25,671 nucleotides of DNA from Thoreauomyces humboldtii (Eukaryota; Chytridiomycota; Chytridiomycetes; Spizellomycetales; Powellomycetaceae): assembly GCA_027596035.1 (NCBI GenBank), contig JADGJA010000086.1, positions 1-25,671 of the forward strand, in the 5' to 3' direction. Under the pieces are notes generated by a model. That model saw only the letters and a list, made by a program, of their open reading frames with translations. It ran no database searches and was not told the DNA's origin. The stretch's first letter is position 1, and each line of letters opens with the position of its first letter. The position numbers and the translations under genes are program-made. Below are positions 16,335-25,671 of this stretch, one piece after another.

Positions 16335-19300
16335 ATGACCGGTCCTCGGGGAATGCTCGCATGGCTCTCCGCAAACTGGGAGTCCAGCGACAGCGAAAGT
16401 GATGGCGAGAATTCCCGTCTCCCACCACCGCCAGCGTTCACTCCATCCCCGCCGGACCATTCGATCCTATCCAGCTCACCTTCGGTAACTCAATTTACCA
16501 GCTCAGACAGCGAAGCGGCGAGCACTCACGCTCGTCCACGAGAATCCTTCGATACCATCGACACCACCATATCCAACGCCTCTACGATATCTGCCCCGTG
16601 GTACCACGATACCCAGCAGTCACCTTTCAAGGTAGCAAAGGAAGGCATTCCCGAAGCCGTCCCTTGGAATGTTGCGGCTTCGATGGACATGCCTTTCCCG
16701 ACCCCCAGCGTCGAGGAAACACCTCGCGGACCCGACTGGTAAACGATTGCATGGTCTATGGTTGTGTTATCGGGCGTTTCTGATTCCTCTTTTGCATTCA
16801 GGTACACCGAGGCTACACCGAAGACGCCTCTGAGAGTCTCCTCCCCTGCTCCTTCCGACGGGCCTACGTCTGGATACTTCGACATCCCTCGTTTCAAAGG
16901 ACTCAGCGGCGAAGAGTCAGATGAAGCACCCGAGTCCTTCTTTTCCGCGATGGCCAGCGCTGCCAAGCCGTTCCGTCTGAAGCGAAAAAAGACGATCGGG
17001 AACGGCACTTCTGCGCCGCATCGGAAGCCGCTTATTTCTGCGGCGTCCGAGAGCGGGCAGTCGTCTCAGACGCTCAGAAGAGCAGCCTCAGAGTTTAATT
17101 TTGACAACTACGGTGCACAAAACGAGACAGACACTGAATCGGTTATCACCACACGCTCCGAACCGGCCAATTTGCACAAGGTCATCCATCGTCATCGCTT
17201 TGGCATTTTGGGTCTAGGTCTTGGTCTGGGCCTTAGAGTCGGGTCCATCGTTCCGCCACCACTTCCGTCCAGACCACCCACGGACCCACCGGCACTCCAG
17301 GATGGCCGTACGGAGCGTAATCAGCCAATAACCATAAAGGCTGGGAAACCACGACAGGAGGTTGAGTTCTATGCGACGAAGGAACCGTCTCCACCGAGGA
17401 GTAATACTCCGAAAGCAGCTAGCCGCGCCAAGAAGCTGATTCAAACCGCAGTGGAACAGATTGATGATACGTCGACCATGCTGGCGCGGATGGTCCGTAG
17501 TGCCAACAGGATTGTCCGTCCAGATGCTGCCGCGATTGGACGTTACTCCGTTGCAAACATCGACCAGGAGTGGTTCCTGGAACGAGTCGATCGCAATCTT
17601 GCTGACGTCCAGGTCTTGCTAAGCATGGTGCTTCCCAGGGCGGCCGCCCGACCGACCGTCGCTACCCAACTCGAGGAGCAAGCGGCGGAGCCTATCGCTT
17701 TGCAAATTCCCAAGAAAAAAAGTCAGATCCTGCCTACTCTTCGTGCAAAGCCATCTCTCTCTTGCATGGATGTGGAGCACATCATCGAACGCCAGCCCTC
17801 CTCGGATCAGGTTATCAAGAAGAAGAGTCAGATTATGCCTACGCTTCGTGCCAAGTCGTCACTCTCGCAAATGGACGTCGAGCGCGTGATCGAACGACAA
17901 CCCTCTTCCGAACAGATCCGCAAGAAGGGGAGCCAAATTGTGCCTACACTTCGAGCTAGACATTCCTTGTCGAAATTGGACGCAGGACGCTCCGTCGAGC
18001 ATTTCTCGGTAAACGGAAATCCTTCACATCGCTCCTTGTTTCCGATGCTGGAAACGCTAGCTAGGGATGGGGAACTCCTCCCTGCATACACTATTGTAGA
18101 CTCGACTGCTCGCGGCTACCTCGCGACTACAGATCTACTCCCGGAGAAGTTGACGATTCGCGAAAATCCCTCACAGTCGTGGACGATGCTTGCCGTTCGA
18201 CCAGAAGCATTAGGATATACAATTGAAGTCCCCACTGCGACATCTTCCGCTACGATCGCATTCGATCCATCGCGCAATTGTTACGTTCTCGAAAGCATCA
18301 TGCCTGACGTCAAGAGCGCGGAGAGTCACACTGAAGCTAGCACCGGGATGTCTGTTTATTCTGCAGTAAGCGCGGATCCGTCCATTCTGTCGAGGCACTT
18401 TCCGCGAGCGATGGCAACCGACCTGACGACCAGTGCCGTCGAACATCTGGAAGTGCAGTCGCAAGATAGCTCTGCGCTGGTGCCCGTTCAAGCCATCATA
18501 CCGGGATCGTTGGCAAGGATCCATAAAGTGATTCACCACGGTAGCAACCACGTTGACGTCCAGCATCCTGTTCCTTCGATCGCTACAGCGCAGATTTTCC
18601 CTGCTAGGCCAGGGCTGCGTTCTGTGACACTTTCTCCATCCAGCAGCGTAATGATCGAACCGGTGCCGTCCCCAGTCAATCTGACCCTGCTGGCACCGAC
18701 TTTTGTGGCTGACCTCCGGACTGTGGAATCACACCAGTGTCAAGACTTGGAACGCGTTGATAATGGTTCCAGTAGCACTGTTATCGACGCTGTTCTCCCT
18801 GTCGTGGGATCGGTGGCAGCAGCGGTGCTTGCTTCGCCGTTTGCGTTCGAGGTGAACAAACTTCATTCCAAAGGCTCGCCAATTACGCTGTCATCCATTT
18901 TACCCACTGCCAAAACTGCTAGTTGTGACATCGACGCCGGACACGTTCGCAATGCCTATCTTCCCGCCTTCGCTTCCGACATCGACCTCGCCGAGCTTTT
19001 GCCCGTAACGCGCGATGCTTGCTTGGCTGACGTAGTACACACCAGTCAATCATCAGCTATGGTTCCTGAGCCGTCTGCAACACCCGTTTCGGCTCATTGG
19101 CCCCTCGTACTCAGTCGAGCGATCGTTGAGGAAGTGACAAGCGGACCCGCTGCTGAGTCCCTGTGCGCAGTTTCCCCGGTCAAGCACGGCCTTGTTCATC
19201 CTCATGCTCGAGGTCTTATGAGTGACATCGAGCATGCCCGGGAGCTTGCCGCAATCGTGTCGAATGGTGCTCTTGCCGATTCAGACCGACAGAACGATCT

Positions 19301-22300
19301 CGCTCCTGCTGTTCTCGGGCCTTTAGGCAGCAAGATGGCTGTGTCCACCCTCCATCCCTACGTCATCAGTCGAAAAATCGACACGGAAGCAGCCTCTTCG
19401 CTTGTCGCCGAAACTACGCAGACTGCTCTATCGGTCAACCACGATCCCATCCATCCTTGCGTTCAAGGGTGTATGAGCGACGTCGAGCAGTCCCAGGAAC
19501 TTTCAGCTCTCACGTTGTATGATGCTGCGAGTTCCTGGAAAGATGTAGTAAACCACGGAGAAGGTACAGCTTCGGCGCTTCTGGGTCGTCAAGCCATCGG
19601 AATGACTGTTTCTGCTCTTCATCCTCATGTGGACAGTCGAGCAATCGTCCCCGAGTCGCCATCTGCGCTGGTCGCCGAAAGTGTTGGGACGTCTCCGCTA
19701 ATCGTACATAGTCCTGTGCACCCGCACGTCCCAGCCACGTTTAGTGAGACCATGCATCCTCCAGAACTTGGCGTCATCTCGTGGGAGCATCCTACTTCGA
19801 CCGTAATGTCTGTTGTGCTTCATCCTGTGATAGCGGGGCAAGTTTATGACTTGGACTTTGCCGAGCACCAGCGAGAATTCAAAGTTTCTCTTGATGCCGT
19901 GACTCTCCGACCTACCGTCGCGGTTCAACATCTGCATCCAGAAGCTCGCGGTCTTGAACTGGTCGCCGCTTATCCGGAGTTGGCTCTAGCTGACAGCCGC
20001 AGCATTCAGTCAATGAAGCTCGAATCCCAGCATGTGCTCCCTTGTGCTCAAGCTACCGCGTCTTTGATTCAAGGAGAGCTTGGGAAGAACGCGGTGCTTT
20101 GCAACATCCCACCTTCGGTCGAAAGCTCACGCTTGGACCGTAACACCCCTACTGGTGCTTCTCGTCTAAATTATCATCTGCCGATCGCGTTCTTCCGAGC
20201 GGCGGAATCACCAGCGCACGTAGCGTACATCGCTCGCACGATTCCTGTCCTGGCGTCAATGCCTGTCAAGCATGTAATCCCTCATGCGGCAATTGTACCA
20301 GTCATTGCCGATCACTTCCATGGCCCGATCGTCACTGGTGCTACTTCTGGTCAGCCTGTGGCTACCCATTACATTGTGCCGATAGTCAGCGCCTCTGTTA
20401 CGGAGCTCGCTCATCGGGATTCAGGCGCTGAGCTGTTATCTACCGGAGAAGCGGCAGTGCGCGCTGAACGCCTTCATCCTAAGGTTTTCGCTTGGCCGGC
20501 GGAAATGAAGGCGGAGGGAGGGGCCGTCCTGCGCGGCATTCCCGCGGTATTGCCAACCGTCGCCGAGTCTCATGCATCGAAGGGCGTTGCCGTCCTCGTC
20601 GTCGCGGGACCAGCTCCTTTGGAAACTGCGGGCGCTTCTTTGGCTGCGATGGCTTCGCTCAGGACCCCTCCACCTTCGCCAAACCCTGGTGTCACGAGAA
20701 TCAGGGATCTCGCCTCGGTCGACAAGACAGTCGCCGGTAAAGCAGCGGCTCTTGCGAGTCAGAACGTAGCTGTACAAGAAACGCGGGCATTGCCTGTGCA
20801 AGCTGCTCATAAAGGTGGACCTTTCGAAGAACTGCCTCGGCATTCAGATGATGGTGGTCAGCCAGTCTTGACCTTCCCAGTTTTAACGCCTCCAGCCGCC
20901 CCTCTGGTGACAGCCGCAGTCCTCTCATCGCATGAGACTACTGTTGCGGTCGCAACTGATTCGCCGCTCACTGAACGACCAAAGTCTACCACTGCTTCAA
21001 ATCAGGCGAACTCGGACGACATTCCGGAGAAACAATCAGGTTCTCCTGCGTCTTTTCCCGACCCTGTCGTTGCCCGAGATGTCAGCGCACGCTCGACCAC
21101 TCATGAAACGGCAGTTGATTCACCTGTTCCCGCCGAGTTTGCATCAGCTTTGGCTCCCGAGTTGCCTGGTCACACACACTCCTCGAGCATTCCGTACACT
21201 CTCCCATTGGCGGCTGTCTTGCCAACAATGAAGACATTATCTGCTGCTCATGGTGGTGACATGGACACTCCTACAGATCCGGTTCGAGGACTCAAAGATT
21301 CAAAACGGAATGAAGAGTACCGCAGACGGCCTCGAGCGTCGGACACGTCGAATGCCGACATGGTTGCTCTCCAGGAAGCCGCACGGAGCTCTTCATCCAC
21401 CATGGAATCCTCCTTTACGGTTCCGGCAGAGCCTACCACAATGGATACTTCAGACTCTTCGGTTCTCGATTCCATCGGATCCGCGTCCTCGCAAGCAAGT
21501 GCAACCGAGAAGCCTCAAGTCGCTTTTGAACGAGAGACCGCGGATTTTGCCGGCATTCGAAGTGACCGTGGTTCTGCTCCAGAAGCTAGTACCAGGCAAC
21601 TTGAACGACCGAAACGGTCGCCTTCTCCGAAGCTAGTTGCCGCCGCTGCTGTCATCGGCACTAATGGCGCAACTATTGCGCTTGAGCAAGACGTCACAAG
21701 TCATCGCCTCAATGGGATTGTAACGGAAAATGCAGGACACGACAGCGGGCCATCACCGCGGGATGAGACTAGGACATCTTGGATCATGCGTCAACTGTCG
21801 GACCCGAAGCTTGCTTCGACGGCGGACAATCACCACGAGACGCCGATTGTAGATGCAGGAGATTTGCGATGCAAGGAGTTCACGCCTACTCCGGTCTTTG
21901 TCAACCACAGTGACGGCGGGTCAGTGAAAACGGCTGAAACTGCCGCACCCCAGCAAGATCTCAAATCTCGCCTGTGGACGGGCTTGAACGGAATTGCGGC
22001 ATCCCTAGGAAGGGCCAGCACTGCCGCTGATGCGCCGGTTGGTGACGAGTCGCCCTCAAGTGTTTCACCATTCGCTGTCCCGAGTTTAAGGAGACACGAA
22101 GTCGTTGCGAATGCACCGGCCGTGCCTTTCACGATGGAATGGCCGGTCCGTCCTGATTCGCCAGCTCTTGCTGAATCCGGTAAGACGCTTGATCGAAGGG
22201 CCAGCGGAGAGTTTGCGCCTGCCTCCGAAACGGGATCTGCCTCGCCGCTCAGCCACAGACTCTCCGCGTTCAGCGGTGACATTTCGACACATCCTTCGGA

Positions 22301-25300
22301 ATCGGAAACATTGGCTCCTGGGCTTTCCCAAGACCACTTGAACGATGTAGCTTATGGTTCCATCCTGAGATCTTTTCATGCTGCTGTTCCCGATCAGAAC
22401 GAACGACCACCGAAACATGCTGCGCGAACTTTGGTTGCTTCGGGAGCCGCCGCAAGTGCAATCCATTCGGCGACCACGCACAACTCCTCTCCATATACTG
22501 CACCTTTCATTCGCAGCGTTAGTTCTCCAATTCTCCCTCTTCCCGTCGACGGTGACTTCGAAACCGCTTCAGTACGCCTTTCCACCGTAACCGCTTTACG
22601 CCCCCGGTCCAAGTCGCAAGCCCCGGCTATCACTCAGGACGATAGGCAACTTGAGCATCGGTGGAGTGCGTCGCAGATGTCTACTTCTTCGGATGACTCT
22701 ATGACCGCGGTGGTCGATGGCGGGAAGCACTTCGACGAAGCTCACCCTTCGCCTTACCTATTTCCTGCAAGCACCAGGGCCCTTCATGCCCCTGTACTTG
22801 CGGTGACCGCGATTCAATCGCATGATGTGCTTCGGCATACTGGCGACTTCGCCGCAACGTCCTTGGTTGACAGCGGAGTCAGTGATGTAACGCATTTATC
22901 GCCTGGCCCGTTCCCAAATTCTTTGGACTCACAGATCTCGAGTCCGAGGGAACTTGCACATGCTACTGGCAAAATGAGCGCGACGCCAATACACCTGCCA
23001 TCATCCCAGAAGACCCTTATGGACCACATGCGCGATATGATCGTCGCCCGAGCCGAGCCTCCGCTCGCTTTGCATCATGTACGCATCGGTAAGCGCGACA
23101 ATTCTGACATGATGTTACCTCCCTTCCCGTTCGAAAGAGCATATGCGAACCGAAATGCATCGGCCAGTGCCGTTATGCAGTCGGTACGCAAGTCAATGGA
23201 GCAGCAACATGGATCTGATGGATCGGGATACGCTGACCCTTACGAACCAAGTGAAATCGGATCCGTTCCATCCACGGTCCGTTACGGCGTTCATTCCGCT
23301 GAGCACTTTCCTCGGGACACTCTCATTGATCGGAAGATCAGCATCGACACGGTCCGGTCAGAAAAGTATTCGGAAAACAACGAAATCAACGAGACTCATT
23401 ACCGAGGATCATCCTACGATATCGAGAACGCCTCACCCGTCCCACAGGCAGCTCTCTCCGTCCGTCCTGTTTTGACCGGAGATGGTCCGGAAGATACCAA
23501 GGCCCCTTCAGTAAAGAACGAGCAGCGGACAAACTCTTGGATTTCAGTCGTTATCGCCGTACTTGCTCTCTTCGCTTTTGGGGTTGCCATGACCATCCTT
23601 CATATCGCGGGACCCGTAATCGCCCGTGGGCCTGTGTTTGGCCCCTCGGTCGGAGCAGCGGCCGCGGAACTACCGCAGGCGGCATTGATCGTGACGGTTG
23701 CTGGAAGTGCACCCATATGGATGTGGAGTAGTACGATTTTGAAGTGAGATTCATCAATTCGTGCTTGCTACACCGTGAAACCGGAACTGACGGGTGACGC
23801 TTTCAGACCCTTGCGGCCATTGACCGTGTGCATCGCTATCTTTGCTATTCTTATGGCCATATGTGCGGGCATGTCAGACTGGAACGCCATCATCGCGCTG
23901 GAAGCTATGGCAGGACTGGTGCGTACTCAGAACATGACGTTTGACATAATGAAAACTCATCCGCTTCTTTGCAACGTCAGGGTGCTGGTGGGATTCTACC
24001 TCTTGCATTCCTGCTGGTTCAGGAGCGCACCAAGCTGAGGCATGCAGTGCGCAACCTCGGTTAGTTTCCAAAACTTCATGGACCTAAGCAAGTTTACTGA
24101 TGATTTTCCTTTTATTTTCCGTTTTATTTTCCAACGTCTCTCAGTACTTCTTACGTTTATCCTGATCCTCGCTCTATTCAGCGGTGCCCTGATCGGTCAC
24201 TCCCTTGTCCTCACCAGTTACGCTCGATGGACATGGGTTTTCCTTATCCCTGCACTGATCGCTATTCCAGCGTTTCTCCTTTGCCTCGTCCTCCTCAAGC
24301 GACAACTGACATCCCAGAGGACCACGTCAGGATCACACACCATGAGTCTCGTTCCTGCCACGGCCTTGGGACTCTTCCTGGCTGTGACGGCCGTGGCTAT
24401 CATCTGGGGAGCTCAGTATCCCATCGGTAGCGCTACTGCACCCGGCACGTCGTCCTCATCAAGTACGGCGTTGAGGATCGATCCGCACACATCGGTGAAG
24501 CACACCGCCGGTTGGGAGTTGCAGAACGGGGTCTGGCATTGGGATCCCTCTGCTGCAGGAATTGGCGCTGGTAATGGAGGAGCAGGCACTGGAGCAGGCG
24601 GCGCGGGAGCTCCGAACGCTGGCGCACCTGCAGCAGGAGCGGGTGCCGGAACTCCGGGTGCGGGAACTGGCGGAAACGATGGCACACCTGCAGCAGGTGC
24701 AGGCGCTGGTACCCCCGCCGCAGGACCTGGAACAGGTGCTGGTACCGGAAATGCAGGTGGTCCCGCTACCGGAACCGGCGCCGGAGGCAACACTGGCGTA
24801 CCTGCGCCGGCAGCATCGCCGGCAGCATCGCCGGCTGATGTTCCCGCCGTGCCAACCGTCTCCCATCCAGTCGTAGGACCTGCGTCAGCCACACCCTCCA
24901 CTGGAACGTCCCCATCCTCTGCTCCAACAATTGTCCCGTTTCCTTCGGCTGGAGGAGATCCTGGTCCAGACGCCCCACGAGACCCGAATCTCGAGCGGCT
25001 TCAGACGCTGGAAATGTGCCGCATGCCTGCTTCCTTCTACGACTATGGACCAGCGACTAGCTCTGCTACGAATTCGTCGACCACCGCTCTCGAAACCTCG
25101 TTGCTATCTCGCTCGACGTGGGCAGGCGTTCTCGCTGCGTTCTTATTCATTAGTTTTTCCTTCCTGGCGTTCCTTGTCCATCACCTGTGGAGTGCCAAAC
25201 ACCTCGGAAACCGTGACACGGTCGGCACCCTCGCTGCGGTCATAGCAGAAACTTTTGCAGTGGCTGCGTTCGCCGTGTTCGCTCGTTACCCACCTCTCCT

Positions 25301-25671
25301 CATCGCAATGCTTGCGTGCGCCTCGACTACAGCTGTGCTATACCCCTTGGCCGGAGTTTTTTTCGCCTTCCTGACGCTGTTTCTCCTGCCACACCGTGAC
25401 GACACTCACTCCCGCCCTGCACTGCCCGGTGCGATGGTACTTTTGATTGGGGCAGTTCTCGTTGCCCTGGACCTCGGTAACGCCATCACGGGCGTAGGCT
25501 TCGCCGCCCTTTGTTTTGGGATCGTGGTCGTATGCGTCGGAGCTGTCGGCGTAGCGGTGCGCGAGCGATCGTCAGGGTCTGCGACCGCCGTAGTCTGGGT
25601 TGGATTCGGTCTGCTAGGTAAAAATCCTCCTCGTTTTTCTACCGTTACCTGTTCCGTTTCATTTTCTCATC
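16335..25671 (+). CDS. Giant protein: about 2,380-residue repeat-bearing N-terminal region fused to a diverged MFS (DHA2-like) membrane domain; 3' end beyond window
   Basis: Exons 16335-16738, 16802-23743, 23807-23918, 23981-24059 and 24145-25617, then a GTAAAA donor; introns 63, 63, 62 and 85 bp. At least 3,003 aa. The ATG at 16335 begins MTGPRGMLAWLSANWES. Residues 1-2380 are mostly Ser/Pro/Ala-rich and probably disordered, with two repeat arrays. The first TM segment (WISVVIAVLALFAFGVAMTI, about 2381) lies in the same exon, so the fusion is direct. Exons 3-5 follow the DHA2 MFS order: LTVCIAIFAILMAICAGMSD, then LEAMAGLGAGGILPLAF, VQERTKLRHAVRN, ALFSGALIGHSL, RWTWVFLIPALIAIPAFLLC, and TM7 ending IIWGAQYP. 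A long Gly/Ala/Pro-rich loop and at least five further TM segments follow. The usual motif A between TM2 and TM3 (GRK-type) is absent, so transport is doubtful. A membrane sensor or scaffold is another reading. Confidence 0.7.
17712..18009 (+). repeat. Three tandem 34-35-residue protein repeats
   Basis: Inside exon 2 of the giant gene. Units begin at residues 439, 474 and 508 with the consensus KKxSQI(L/M/V)PTLRA(K/R)xSLS, followed by MDVE..IERQPSS(D/E)Q; the third unit degenerates after SLSKLD. Each carries a basic cluster and a Ser-rich core that could be a docking or phosphorylation motif. The DNA copies have drifted, so the array is not recent. Confidence 0.75.
19089..19850 (+). repeat. 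Degenerate 85-89-residue protein repeats rich in His-Pro
   Basis: Inside exon 2 of the giant gene. Units begin at residues 898 (SAHWPLVLSRAI), 983 (STLHPYVISRKI) and 1072 (SALHPHVDSRAI), with a decayed fourth at about 1138 (VLHPVIAG). Each has a second block about 30-40 residues in: VHPHARGLMSDIEHARELA, IHPCVQGCMSDVEQSQELS, VHPHVPATFSETMHPPELG. Further isolated HPEARG and LHPK motifs lie downstream. No known domain recognised. Confidence 0.65.
24550..24836 (+). repeat. Gly/Ala/Pro-rich low-complexity segment
   Basis: About 95 codons within exon 5 of the giant gene (residues about 2648-2745), built from GAGxG, APAAGAG and PAASPA units. It falls between the predicted TM7 and TM8 of the MFS-like domain, in a loop that is normally short. 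The frame remains open throughout. Confidence 0.75.

Noticed and set aside
16758..16801. ATG at 16758 as start of the giant protein
   Set aside because: It lies inside a 63-bp GT-AG intron (16739-16801) whose removal joins the upstream exon from 16335 in frame.
23745..23747. TGA as the true end of the giant protein
   Set aside because: A GTGAG donor at 23744 overlaps it, and splicing to 23807 continues an MFS-like membrane domain in frame through three more exons.
24433..24901. Minus-strand Pro/Ala/Val-rich ORFs opposite the Gly/Ala segment
   Set aside because: They are antisense shadows of GC-rich low-complexity coding DNA in the giant gene.

Overview
The window reads as nuclear DNA of a filamentous or yeast-like fungus, most likely a basidiomycete, though the lineage is an inference. 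Supporting signs are short GT-AG introns of about 50-97 bp that restore long protein frames, genes on both strands with no operon-like packing, pyrimidine-rich leaders, TATA and AATAAA signals, and fungal families (Skt5-type Sel1 protein, arabinono-lactone oxidase family, VASt-like lipid-transfer protein). I saw no rRNA, tRNA, CRISPR array, transposon or virus.

Layout. 231-2261 (+): Skt5/Chs4-like Sel1-repeat protein. 2830-3165 (+): small hypothetical protein. 3679-4393 (-): two-exon protein with a possible retropepsin-like fold that lacks the catalytic DTG. 4807-5922 (-): three-exon protein with about seven membrane segments. 6318-6986 (+): F-box protein. 7107-8054 (+): three-exon protein of unknown function. 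8055-9119: gene-poor, with hairpins and tandem repeats. 9120-12212 (+): five-exon VASt-like protein with a C-terminal membrane anchor. 12940-14640 (-): FAD-dependent sugar-lactone oxidase. 14641-16334: gene-poor. 16335 to the window end (+): a giant gene whose product has about 2,380 mostly disordered, repeat-bearing residues fused to a diverged 14-TM-type (DHA2-like) major facilitator domain. It is incomplete at the 3' end.

The genes do not form an obvious pathway. Several concern cell surface or membranes (chitin synthase activation, lipid transfer, two polytopic membrane proteins), but this looks like ordinary gene neighbourhood. The most unusual item is the giant MFS-like fusion. Its last visible exon (24145-25617) runs open from a splice acceptor with no stop, so a simple ATG-to-stop search would miss it. 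A second pattern is a recurrent GTACTGTAC element near gene ends in the first 9.2 kb. All splice sites were chosen by eye from GT-AG signals and frame continuity, without transcript data.
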